This document shows, piece by piece, positions 42,331 to 52,200 of a stretch of DNA of 64,000 nucleotides. The translations under genes and the position numbers were made by a program. The stretch lies in NCBI RefSeq assembly GCF_002368415.1, contig NZ_AP018290.1, positions 4,911,614-4,975,613 on the forward strand, read 5' to 3'. The stretch comes from Calothrix sp. NIES-4105 (GTDB lineage Bacteria; Cyanobacteriota; Cyanobacteriia; Cyanobacteriales; Nostocaceae). Numbering within the stretch: the first letter of the stretch is position 1; each line of letters opens with the position of its first letter. The notes under the pieces are model-generated. The model was given only the letters and a program-made list of their open reading frames with translations. It was not told where the DNA came from and ran no database searches.

Positions 42331-43921
42331 TTAAATGCGACTAAAATTTGCCTGCACAATTACATCATTATAATCTCTATCGCCACCTAATGGTAAATCC
42401 TCAAAACCCCATGCGTTATTTCCTAACAGGCGAGTATGGTCAAACCTTCCAGGATTTGCAATTGATGAACCGAAATAAACATCAGGGTCGTTATTGGGAT
42501 TATTATCGAGAAGCTCTTCTGGCTTACCATTACTAATAATCAATGGCGCGTATAATAATCCACCATTCAGGTCGATAGTAAAAGTAGCGGCGCCTTGATT
42601 ACTAACCGTCAAGTCAAGACCAGCAACTCTTGACTGTATCGCAGCTAGAGCATAACCAGTATCGCCAGGACGTAAATCAACTGTTCCATTATTATCGAAA
42701 TCAACACTACCATTAACGTCTGCAACTCGATAAAAGGTAACGTAATTATTAAAAGCAGCTTCTCTATTTACTGTAAATGTAGCCTTTACCTGACCATTTA
42801 CATCACGTAAATCAATTAATTCGCCTTCGGGTGTTGCTTGATAAGAAGCACCTAGAGGTATGGGTTGATTGGTTGCTACAGCTTTTACTACTAAATCGTT
42901 GAAGTCAACTACACTGTTACCTTTGCCATCTTCCCAAGCGAGAGAAAATTGACCATTACCTAAAACTTCTACCTTTTGGGTTTCGCTTCGGGAAAATAAA
43001 ATTTCTGATGTGGGGGTGGCGCCAGAGCGGACAGCATCAATTGTACCGTTTCTTACTAGAAAGAATCCGAGCTTATCACCTGAGTTAAATTCTATAGAAC
43101 TGGTTGTATTAATTTGATTAAATCCTAATGGTGGATTAGAAATAGCAGAAAAAACTACCTTTGCTCGTTCTAGTGCTGCTTCTACATATCCAGCCGAACC
43201 AGGTGTAATACTGTTGATTGTTCCTTTCTCATCATCAACTTTAAATACGCCCAATTCATTCACGAAATTAGAATTGCGTCCTGTGAGAGTGAATTGCAGT
43301 TTCGCGTTACTACCCTCACCTTCGATGGTAAATATATTACTGCCACCACTATAAGTAAGATTGGTTGGTATATCCAGATTGTTAACTTGGATTGTTAACG
43401 GCTTTTCAAAGAACAGTCCGCCTTTGTCAGTTGTGCGGATGCGGATATTGTAACTGGGTTTGGTTTCAAAGTCTGGGGAATTTTTGATCTTCAGGCTATT
43501 GCCATCAATCGTGAAGGCATCATTATCAGTAAAACCATTTTCGGAAACTAAAGTGTAAGTAAAAGTATCGTTTTCGTTAGAGTCGATGGTGCTAAAATTA
43601 CCGATGACTGTTCCTGCTACCACGTTTTCATTGATACTCGTAGCGCTCAATACTAAATCTGTAGGTGCTTTAAGCTCCTAATGCTCCATTAATTTGTGTG
43701 GCATCAATAATTTGAATTGAAGGAAACTTATTAAAACTTCCAGTTATCCAATCTTGTGCTAGACTTTGTGCCTCCTCTCTATCAAAGTCGTTGCCAAAGG
43801 TCAGGATCATTTTTTCAAAAAAGTCTTCATTTGTTGCGAAGGATGTAAGAAAGTGGCGAGTTATTTGTAATGCCTGTTCTAAAGTCTGATTATGTGAAAA
43901 CTGATTGTCTAAGGAAAACAT
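42331..43921 (-). pseudogene. Secreted cadherin/DUF4114 protein, frameshifted after its N-terminal module
   Basis: ORF 1 (43921-43670) is MFSLDNQFSHNQTLEQALQI, FATNEDFFEKMILTFGNDFD, and IIDATQINGALGA, an N-terminal module common in large secreted cyanobacterial proteins. A stop follows, but in the next frame KAPTDLVLSATSINENVVAG continues at once and runs to 42331. ORF 2 has a cadherin-like domain (ENDTFTYTLVSENGF, NIRIRTTDKGGLFF) and two DUF4114 domains (FSLAWEDGKGNSVVDFNDLV and NNAWGFEDLPLGGDRDYNDV), whose acidic DxxDYND-type loops bind calcium. One base at about 43660 explains the split. If the frame is repaired, a 520-residue exported adhesin-like protein results. Confidence 0.7.
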
Positions 43922-43994
43922 CTTAATTACTCAACTTTTTAAATAAGTTAACGCCAGCGAAAACAGCTAAATAAATTTAAAATAAAGTACTTAT

Positions 43995-44030
43995 AAAAAT
44001 CACCTAATATGCATTAGTAATACCATTAGT
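43995..44030 (-). promoter_or_regulatory. Upstream element of the DUF4114 gene, shared with the RTX gene
   Basis: Minus strand: ACTAATGGTATTACTAATGC, then ATATTAGGTGATTTTT. The final part CTAATG..ATTAG-GTGATTTTT matches 40415-40437. Confidence 0.55.
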
Positions 44031-44093
44031 ATTTTGTGCCAGGATTTGCCCATACAAAAAAGTACACTTAGAGGTTTGAAAAGTCTAAAAATA

Positions 44094-44225
44094 TACATTA
44101 AACCCCTCTCCAAACCTCTCCCCGTTCACGTAGTGTGCCGCTTCGGCAAGCGGGGAGAGGCTTTAAAAGCCTTATACTATCGTTCCCCTTCCCTCGTAGG
44201 GAAGGGGTTAGGGGTTAGGTTTTTG
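44094..44225. repeat. Dispersed repeat, CCCCTCTCC / GGGGAGAGG type
   Basis: AACCCCTCTCCAAACCTCTC, then CTTCGGCAAG, then CGGGGAGAGGC. A second inverted pair CCCCTTCCCTCGTAGGGAAGGGG sits near 44186-44208. These are typical intergenic repeats. Confidence 0.6.
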
Positions 44226-44371
44226 GTCAATATTGATACTTTTCAAACATCCTCTTAGGGTTAACCTTCACGTAGAAAGAAACCCTTACAACTAACGGCG
44301 CCGTTTAATATGACGTAATTTCAGCAGTTGAAGCTAACCTTCGTGTAGTTATTTATCCTACAAAAACGTTC

Positions 44372-44612
44372 ACAGGTGTTAAGTTTAGTCCTAACAATGA
44401 TGTGTTTGCTAGTTGCAGTCAAGACGAGACAATTCGACTTTGGGATGTCAAGAAAGGGAAGTGTCGGTAAGTAGTGCGCGCGCGTCGTCATAGCTGAAAA
44501 TATGAATATTACGGGTATCACTGGCTTAACAGCAGCGCAAAAAGCAACACTAAAAATTCTAGGCGCCATAGAATCAGCCCAGGATACTACACAAAGAACT
44601 GCATTTTGGTAG
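44372..44612 (+). pseudogene. C-terminal remnant of a WD40 STAND gene
   Basis: One WD40 unit, TGVKFSPNNDVFASCSQDET, IRLWDVKKGKCR, then a stop and frame change; then ENMNITGITGLTAAQKATLK, ILGAIESAQDTTQ. The second part equals the tail of the intact gene at 49274-52900 (GMNITGITGLNSAQKATLKT). So a third copy of that gene ended here. Confidence 0.75.
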
Positions 44613-44654
44613 TACAGAAAAACTTACTGTACAAATATAAATTACACGCAAACG

Positions 44655-44683
44655 GTAGAGACGTTACATGTGCGCGTCTCTAC
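44655..44683. repeat. GTAGAGACG palindromic repeat, intergenic copy
   Basis: GTAGAGACGTTACATG then TGCGCGTCTCTAC; imperfect copy of the family seen at 46821, 48328 and 51097. Confidence 0.75.
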
Positions 44684-44751
44684 AATCCATTCATATGCGT
44701 TCACGCAGTGTTCCCCAGGAAAGCAAAATCACACTGACAGGTAATTTGAAA

Positions 44752-45039
44752 TCACTCATTACTTTGGTCTGATCTGAGATTGATTTTTTGCTCTCGCATC
44801 CTATCTAGAATCCGTTTTTCTGCTACTTCTAAGTGAGCAAGCCCGTCTAGTGTTTCTTGTTTCTTTTTTTGCACTATTTCCAAGTTACGAATCAGGTATT
44901 CACCACTTAAATAATAATTGCCTAATCGCAATACTTCCTCATCTGATACTTCTTTTCCAGCGAAAGCATTACTTTCAAGCTCCTCTATTTTTTCAATCCA
45001 AGTATGTGCTTGTTCAGGTGTCATGTCTATCTTCTCCAA
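44752..45039 (-). CDS. Small coiled-coil protein paired with the GNAT-like gene
   Basis: 95 aa: MEKIDMTPEQAHTWIEKIEE, KEVSDEEVLRLGNYYLSGEY, LEIVQKKKQETLDGLAHLEV. Charged and helical, with a likely coiled coil from residue 45 to 90. No family known. It overlaps the upstream gene by 13 bases, so it is translationally coupled to it. Confidence 0.6.
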   Translation of the reverse strand: MEKIDMTPEQAHTWIEKIEELESNAFAGKEVSDEEVLRLGNYYLSGEYLIRNLEIVQKKKQETLDGLAHLEVAEKRILDRMREQKINLRSDQSNE

Positions 45040-45623
45040 CGCAATTTATATGCTTCTAAAAATTGTAGCGCTTTTTCTCTTGTAAGTATCATCTCTCTGG
45101 AACCATCTGGGTTCTCTTCAAACCCAATACTTCTGTAAAATTCGATGGCTGCTGGTATGGCTGCTACTTTGAGTATTCCACTCATTTGATTTGGAGGAGA
45201 AATAGCTTCTTGAATTATTTCTGCTACTAGCCAAGTCGCTGCTCCTTTTTTTGTCTCAGGTACACTTTGGGGTAAGCAGTTCCAAGGTGCAGAGCAAAGT
45301 ATATCTAAAAGTAGATGTTCTTGCCGACCTTCATATAAATAGATTTCTCCTCTTCTGCTCTCAATAATTGCACCAGCGTGAAGCATATTATCGCTTGCTA
45401 CTCCTCTAAAACTAGTAGGATAATCGCTAGCAGATTCTAGTAAATATTGAGATTTATTCATGCAAATACCAAACTTAGTTCTTAGGGCATTAGCCGGGTC
45501 TGCATCATAGTATTCAATCAAGTAACTCTGTATCTTATTCTGCCAATATAATAAATTAGAAATTACTACATCATTTGCATAATTTACAAAAACAAATTGA
45601 TTTATCGTCATAGTAATTGACAT
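45027..45623 (-). CDS. GNAT acetyltransferase-like protein
   Basis: 198 aa. The C-terminal part GAATWLVAEIIQEAISPPNQ ... ILKVAAIPAAIEFYRSIGFE resembles the end of the GNAT fold (alpha 3, beta 5, then FYxxxGFE). The acetyl-CoA loop usually written Q/RxxGxG/A is not obvious; KKGAATWL may be the altered form. The N-terminal 110 residues (FVFVNYANDVVISNLLYWQN) are not typical. A Met four codons in could be the start. With the small helical partner it resembles a two-gene toxin-antitoxin layout, but that is only a guess. Confidence 0.5.
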   Translation of the reverse strand: MSITMTINQFVFVNYANDVVISNLLYWQNKIQSYLIEYYDADPANALRTKFGICMNKSQYLLESASDYPTSFRGVASDNMLHAGAIIESRRGEIYLYEGRQEHLLLDILCSAPWNCLPQSVPETKKGAATWLVAEIIQEAISPPNQMSGILKVAAIPAAIEFYRSIGFEENPDGSREMILTREKALQFLEAYKLRWRR

Positions 45624-45740
45624 TAAATTTAAAATAATTTTAATCTAAATTGTACTCTTTTTTAATAGTTTAATATTTTTTTAGTTAATTTATATAACAA
45701 AACTATTACGATAAAAATTTAAAAGCAGATATTATTCATA

Positions 45741-45815
45741 AGCGCCATAAAATCAGCGCACAATGCTACACAAGCGCTTGTCTTATCAACGCTTTTGCTT
45801 TTTCAATCATTTTTA
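45741..45815. pseudogene. Fragments of a STAND gene tail and of the small helical gene
   Basis: Plus strand 45741-45775: SAIKSAHNATQ, matching GAIESAQDTTQ at 44570. Minus strand 45771-45815: MIEKAKALIRQAL, third copy of the helical gene (26455). The two remnants are fused here. Confidence 0.55.
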
Positions 45816-46142
45816 TGCTCCAATATTATTTGTAGTATAGTCCTTAGTGTTTAATATAATTAAGAGCTTTGTTGGGTTACGCTGCGCTTTACCCAACAAA
45901 AGTAGGTAAATTTTGTTACATTTAAGCAATCATCCTAATATGCGCGTTAATATTTGGTATAAAGGTACAGCAAGTAACATCTTCTTCAAAAAAATACATA
46001 CTGCCTCATCCTAGATAAAAAACCAAAGTTATTACCAGGTAGGATTTACAGCCAATTATTTAATTTTTGTGTAGCTTTAACCAAATTCTTTATGTGTGAT
46101 TTAAGATACTAGTTATCAAAATTTATTCCAACCATCAATTTA
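45816..46142. other. Gene-free stretch
   Basis: No gene. It holds one GTTGGGTTAC...ACCCAAC repeat (45870-45898); the rest is AT-rich. Confidence 0.4.
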
Positions 46143-46238
46143 ATGGTATTACACGCTTATTCACCGGGTAAGGAGTTCGCGCGCTTTGTCGAAGCAAGCA
46201 AGTGTTGGTTTGTGCATCAAGTCCAACTGAAATGTTAA
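46143..46238 (+). pseudogene. N-terminal remnant of a STAND gene
   Basis: ATG then VLHAYSPGKEFARFVEASKC, W. The DNA aligns with the start of the gene at 46446 (LLHSSSRCEEFAQKFVQANE), including the bases before the ATG, and then jumps to CAAGTCCAACTGAAAT, like CAGTCCAACTGAGAT 170 bases into that gene. So a deleted duplicate of the N-terminus. Confidence 0.6.
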
Positions 46239-46445
46239 TTACCCGTATTGAAAATACAGTGGATGATGTATTTTTTATTACTATTTAATTGAAGAGTAGG
46301 CGTTTGATTGCTAGATTCCTACTTAGTCTGGAGTCATTGTTAATTAAGACTTACGGCGAATTATAAAGTTTGTGTTTTTTTTAACACTAGTGTTAATACT
46401 TAGGCTAATATATTTAAGTTAAAAACTTTTATCAGAAAAATTGTA

Positions 46446-48305
46446 ATGTTATTACACTCATCATCACGATGCGAAGAGTTCGCGCAGAAGTTTGTTCAAG
46501 CCAACGAGTCTTGGAACTTGGAGCAGTTGTATCAAGATATTGCTTTTGCCAAGCACCAAGAGAGACAACTATATCGTAAACAACTGACTCCGACGGAAAA
46601 AGCTTGTTTACGAGGGTTAATTTGTGGTTACAGTCCAACTGAGATAGCTTGGGAACTCAACCGCGAACCAAATGGTTTACGGGTGGAGCTTTCCAGAGGT
46701 TTATATAGATATATCGAGAGTTTGACTCACACCCGCATCAAAAATTGGAGCAACGTCTCAAAAGAATTGGAAAACAAAGGATATAAATTACATAGCATAG
46801 GTACAAACGTTGCCGCAAATTGTAGAGACGTTACATGTAACGTCTCTACAATCCAAAATCCATTCATGTCTGAAGGCAAATCTATTCATTGTCGAAGACA
46901 GATCCAAAATCAAACTGATTGGGGAGAAGCCATAGATGTATCTATATTCTACGGGCGCCACACCGAACTCACTACGCTACAATACTGGATAGAACAAGAC
47001 AAATGTCGTGTAGTTGCCCTGTTAGGTATGGGTGGAATTGGAAAAACTGCCTTATCTGTGAAGTTAGCGCAACTGGTAGAAAACGAGTTTGACTTTGTAA
47101 TTTGGCGCAGTCTCCGTGATGCTCCGACCATAGAAGAACTATTAGATACATTAATCAAATTTTTCTCGTGCCAGCAAGAAATTAATTTACCTCAAACGGT
47201 CGGCACCAAAATATCACGTTTAATTGAATATCTACGTAATGCACGTTGCTTGATAGTATTAGATAACTTTGATGCTGTGTTATCTGGTGGAGAACGCGCG
47301 GGTAATTATCGCTCTGGGTATGAAGACTACGGGGTACTGCTACAACGACTCTCCGAAACGGCGCATAATAGTTGTTTAGTGCTAACTTCGCGCGAGAAAC
47401 CAACGGAAGTGGCAGCTTATTCTGGAGAATTTCTACCAGTTCGTACTTTACAGTTGTCAGGATTGAATAATGATCATGCACAGGGTATTTTAGCTGCTAA
47501 AGGTCTGACTGGGTCGGTGGAGGAGATTGAGAAATTAATCGAGTGTTATGGAGGAAACCCATTAGCACTAAAAATTGCAGCGACTTCAATTTTTGATTTG
47601 TTTGATGGTAGCATTGCTGATTTTTTACAAGAAGGGACAACTGTTTTTAACGGTGTTCGCAATCTTTTAGACCGCCAATTTAAGCGCTTATCACCTCTAG
47701 AAGAAGATGTAATGTACTGGACTTGTATTAATCGTGAACCTGTACAAGTAGCAGAATTACAAGGTGATATTGTGCCAACGGTATCGAAAGGCAATGTATT
47801 GGAATCATTAGAGTCTTTAACTTGGCGTTCTTTAATCGAAAAACGTAGAGACGTGATTAATCACGTCTCCACATTCACGCAGCAACCTGTAATCATGGAA
47901 TATATGACTGAGCGATTGGTTACAGGCGCCACCCAAGAGATAAAAACAGGTAAAATTAATTTATTAAATAAATACGCTTTAATTAAGGCTACTGCTAAAG
48001 ATTATATTCGCTCTAGTCAAGTTCGTGTGATTTTAGAACCTGTATTAGCTAATTTACAGTCTGATTTAAAATCTCAATCTGTAATTGAACAGAAAATTAA
48101 AAACAATCTTTATAACCTGCGCGATCAATTTTCAAATCAATCAGGGTACTTGAATGGGAATTTGATTAATTTGTTACACCACCTCAATGTTGACTTAACT
48201 GGGTATGATTTTTCGGGTTTAACTATTTGGCAGGCTTACTTACAAGGTGCAAATTTACATCATTGTAACTTTATAAATGCGAATATTCACAAGTCAAATT
48301 ATTAA
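46446..48305 (+). CDS. NB-ARC STAND ATPase, truncated before the WD40 repeats
   Basis: 619 aa. Residues 1-110 are the HTH domain common at the start of such cyanobacterial proteins (RQLTPTEKACLRGLICGYSP). NB-ARC follows: VALLGMGGIGKTALSVKLAQ (P-loop), CLIVLDNFDAV (Walker B), SCLVLTSREK and GGNPLALKIAAT. The last 100 residues begin a pentapeptide-type stretch (LTGYDFSGLTIWQAYLQGAN) and stop at HKSNY, just where the paralogue at 49274 runs on into WD40 repeats. So the sensor half is missing. Two palindromic repeats are translated inside it (46821-46850 and 47845-47872). It may be a decoy, a regulator or simply decaying. Confidence 0.8.
   Translation: MLLHSSSRCEEFAQKFVQANESWNLEQLYQDIAFAKHQERQLYRKQLTPTEKACLRGLICGYSPTEIAWELNREPNGLRVELSRGLYRYIESLTHTRIKNWSNVSKELENKGYKLHSIGTNVAANCRDVTCNVSTIQNPFMSEGKSIHCRRQIQNQTDWGEAIDVSIFYGRHTELTTLQYWIEQDKCRVVALLGMGGIGKTALSVKLAQLVENEFDFVIWRSLRDAPTIEELLDTLIKFFSCQQEINLPQTVGTKISRLIEYLRNARCLIVLDNFDAVLSGGERAGNYRSGYEDYGVLLQRLSETAHNSCLVLTSREKPTEVAAYSGEFLPVRTLQLSGLNNDHAQGILAAKGLTGSVEEIEKLIECYGGNPLALKIAATSIFDLFDGSIADFLQEGTTVFNGVRNLLDRQFKRLSPLEEDVMYWTCINREPVQVAELQGDIVPTVSKGNVLESLESLTWRSLIEKRRDVINHVSTFTQQPVIMEYMTERLVTGATQEIKTGKINLLNKYALIKATAKDYIRSSQVRVILEPVLANLQSDLKSQSVIEQKIKNNLYNLRDQFSNQSGYLNGNLINLLHHLNVDLTGYDFSGLTIWQAYLQGANLHHCNFINANIHKSNY
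46821..46850. repeat. Perfect 30-base GTAGAGACG palindrome inside an ORF
   Basis: Arm TGTAGAGACGTTACA and its complement. It is read as CRDVTCNVST in the NB-ARC protein, between the HTH and the ATPase. Confidence 0.85.
47845..47872. repeat. GTAGAGACG palindrome inside the same ORF
   Basis: GTAGAGACGTGATT then AATCACGTCTCCAC, one mismatch; read as RRDVINHVST. Confidence 0.8.
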
Positions 48306-48327
48306 ATTATAAAAAAAAAAACTAAAA

Positions 48328-48357
48328 TGTAGAGACGCGATATATCGCGTCTCTACA
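48328..48357. terminator. 30-base GTAGAGACG palindrome between convergent genes
   Basis: Arm TGTAGAGACGCGATA and its complement. Placed between the ends of two convergent genes, so it could act as a bidirectional terminator. Preceded by A10. Confidence 0.65.
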
Positions 48358-48405
48358 ATCTAAATATTCATGAATAATTTAGGATTACTGTATTATCTAC
48401 TTCCT

Positions 48406-48978
48406 CTAAAAATGATAAGAAACACCAACAGAAAGCACTGGATAAATACTATATCCATCTAAATCTTTTTCCAGTTGTCTTTCCTCAGCTTTCACATCTC
48501 TAAGGATTTGTTCCCGTGTTGCTGCAGGTACACTTGGGTCAATATTTCCGGTAACATCAACATTAGGAGAACCTGTAAACATTACACCTAAATTAACCGC
48601 AAAACTCAAACGATTTCCTGGTCTTACAGCATTACCCCAACCAATACCTAAATAAGGCGCCACGCTATTTGGTAAAGAAACCTTTGCTTTTGCAGAACCA
48701 ATTTGAGAGGTATTGTAAGTATTACCATTAAACTCAAACTCTTGGTTATTTCTAGCTTGGGCATTTCCTTCAACTTTATTGTTGTTAAATACTACACCTC
48801 CTGTTAAGCGAAGACCAGAATTTTTGAAAGGATGATAATCAACTAAAGTCGAAACATTCAATAAATTCAAATCTGCTTTGTATTTAACGTCGGTTTCCTC
48901 AATATCGATACCGTAAGAAAAAGCATTGATCCCCACTCTTGCATTTAAATTAGGTGTCAGTGATCTCGTTGTGGCAAT
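48406..48978 (-). pseudogene. Outer-membrane beta-barrel protein lacking its N-terminus
   Basis: The open frame starts after a TAG at 48981 and reads IATTRSLTPNLNARVGINAF, DIEETDVKYKADLNLLNVST, then alternating strands (YLGIGWGNAV, LSFAVNLGVMFTG) and ends YPVLSVGVSYHF, with the C-terminal Phe of outer-membrane barrels. The signal peptide and the first strands are missing, and there is only a GTG at 48936 to start from. So it should not be exported. A porin-like OmpW/COG3637-type family is likely. Confidence 0.65.
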
Positions 48979-49273
48979 CTAAAAATTTACCTAGAAATAG
49001 AAATGGTAATAGCTTAATATTGCCATCTGTACTAAGACAGATATTTCTAAGCTACTTAATACTTTAACAACATGTATCTTATTTGACAGTCACAAAAGGT
49101 AATGATAAAGTCATAATAAAGTAATATTTTATACTAAAAAATAATAGTTATATGGTTAATTAGCTAAAAAAATTTTATATCCTGAAATATAAGTCAGAGC
49201 ATGGTATACCTAAATACTTTTGCGTTGTAGATGACGCAAATACTTTAAATCACCCACACAAAAGGAGATGATA

Positions 49274-52200
49274 TTGTTGACGGTTGAAGAGGGATTAGCA
49301 GTTGTTGAGCAGTTACTACCGCAAGGAAATTTGAATAAAGTTCAGCAAATTGTTTTTCGCTGTTCCTGGGCTGGTCAGTCTTACAACGAGATGGCTAAGA
49401 CTTATGACTATGATTATGGTTATATAAAAGACACTGGCTCAAAGCTGTGGCAATTACTGACAAAACTTCTGGGTGAGAAGGTAACAAAACTCAATATCAA
49501 GGGCGTATTATGGCGTTACGTCAAATGTAAAGACCCGGCATGTACGGTTTCCACAATCCCAAATTCAATATCCATAATCCAAAATACGGATTGGGGAGAA
49601 GCCATAGACGTATCTATATTCTACGGGCGCCAAAGAGAACTTACCACATTACAACACTGGTTAAAACAAGATAAATGCCGTGTAGTTGCCTTATTAGGAA
49701 TGGGTGGAATTGGTAAAACTGCTTTATCAGTAAAGTTAGCGCAACTGGTAGAAAACGAGTTTGACTTTGTAATTTGGCGCAGTCTCCGCGATGCTCCTCC
49801 ACTCCACGAATTATTAGATATACTAATCAAATTTTTCTCATGTCTTACTGAAACGAATTTACCTCAAACTCTCGGCGCCAAAATCTCGCGTTTGATTGAA
49901 TATATACGTAATGCACGTTGCTTAATAGTACTAGATAATTTTGACGCTGTGTTATCTAGTGGTCAGCGTGCAGGTAATTATCGCTGTGGGTATGAAGATT
50001 ATGGGGAACTGCTGCAACGACTTTCTGAAGTATCACATCAAAGTTGTTTAGTGCTGACTTCACGCGAGAAACCAGCAGAGGTAGCAGCTTACTCTGGAGA
50101 ATTTCTACCAGTTCGTTGTTTGCAATTATCAGGATTGAATAATGATGACGTGCGAGGCATTTTAGCTGCTAAGGGTCTTACTGGGTCTGTGGATGAAATA
50201 GAGAAATTAATTGAGCGTTATGGAGGAAACCCATTAGCACTAAAAATTGTAGCAACTTCTATTTTTGATTTATTTGATGGTAGTATAGCTGATTTTCTCC
50301 ACTCAGGCACAACTGTTTTTAATAGTGTTCACAATCTTTTAGAACGCCAATTTGAGCGGTTATCACCCTTAGAACAAGATATAATGTACTGGACTTGTAT
50401 TAATAGAGAACCTGTGCGAGTTGCAGAATTACAGGCAGATATTGTGCCAGCAGTATCAAAAGCAAATATATTAGAATCATTAGAGTCTTTGACTTGGCGT
50501 TCTTTAATCGAAAAAAGTAGAGACGTGATTAATCACGTCTCCACAATTAATCACGTCTCCACATTTACGCAGCAACCAGTAGTCATGGAGTATATGACTG
50601 AGCAACTCGTTGCAGGCGCCACCGAAGAGATAAAGACAGGTAAGATTGAATTATTAAATAAATACGCTTTGATAAAAGCAACTTCTAAGGATTATATTCG
50701 TGACAGTCAGATTCGCGTGATGTTAGAACCAATATTAGCTAATTTACAGTCAGACTTCAAATTTAAATCGGAAGTTGAAAATAAAATTAAAAAAAATTTG
50801 CGTAATAATTTTTCAGAACAACCAGGATACAAAAGTGGAAATTTGATTAATTTATTACGCCAACTCAAAGTTGACTTGACTGGGTATAATTTTTCTGGTT
50901 TAAACATTTGGCAGGCTGACTTACAAGGCGCCTGTTTACATGACTGTAATTTTGCCAATACCAATGTTAGTAAATCCAATTTTAGCCAAGCGTTAGCGAA
51001 TATTCTTTCGGTAGATTTTAGCCTTGATGGAAAGCTTTTTGCAACCGGTGATGCTAATGGGGATGTGTGTTTGTGGGATGCGGGTAAAATACACAATGTA
51101 GAGACGTTACATGTAACGTCTCTACACGGTCATGTTGGATGGGTGTGGTGGGTCAAATTCAGTCCTGATGGAAAAACGCTTGTTAGCAGTGGCGAAGATG
51201 GTACTATCAGAGTCTGGAATATAAGTACTGGTGAATGCTTACACGTTATACAAGCTTATTCGATGCGATGTGCATCGGTTAGTTTTAGCCCAGATGGAAA
51301 AATATTAGCAAGCGGTGGAGTTGATGGAACTATCAAACTTTGGGATGTTAGGACTTGGCAATGCGTAAATATATTCAAAGGACATACAAAGCTTTTACGC
51401 GCGGTTACTTTTAGTCCAGATGGTTTATTCATTGCAAGTGGAAGCGATGACCATACTGTAAAGCTATGGAATATTAAGGACGCTGAATGTCTATATACAT
51501 TTACAGAACATACTGATGCAGTTCTTTCGGTTGCCTTTAGTCGCTCTTGGCGCCTTCTCGCTACCGGAAGCGCAGATAAAACTATAAAATTATGGTGCCT
51601 CGACACAGGTAAATGCTGGAAAACACTACAAGGTAATCAACTTGATACAGTTGTTACAGTTGTTTTTAGTCCTAATGGGCAAACCCTAGTTACTGGGGGT
51701 GAAGCATCTGTCATTAGTTTGTGGGATATCGAAACTGGACAATGTTTGCAAACTTTCGGTGGACATACAAGACGTGTCTGGTCGGTTACTTTTAACCCTC
51801 AAGGAAATATTCTTGCCAGTGTGAGTAGAGACCAAACTGTAAGACTATGGGATGTTGCCACAGGCAAATGCTTGAAAACCTTGCAGGGTTATACAGGTAG
51901 AGTTTGGACGGTAGCTTTTAGTCAAGATGGTAAATATTTAGCCAGCGGTACAGACAACACCGTTAGACTTTGGAATTTGTCTAATAATAAATGCTTCAAA
52001 ACTTTCCACGGTCACACCTGTGAAGTTTGCTCGCTGACTTTTACTGACAATGGACAACTAGCTAGCAGTAGCTATGACCAAACAATCAGAATTTGGGACA
52101 CTAATATTCATGAAGACGCTCCTTATCGCGTCTCTACACGACTCACTCAGCACTCATCACTCACCACTATAAAAGGACATACTGGTTTTGTATTTTCTGT

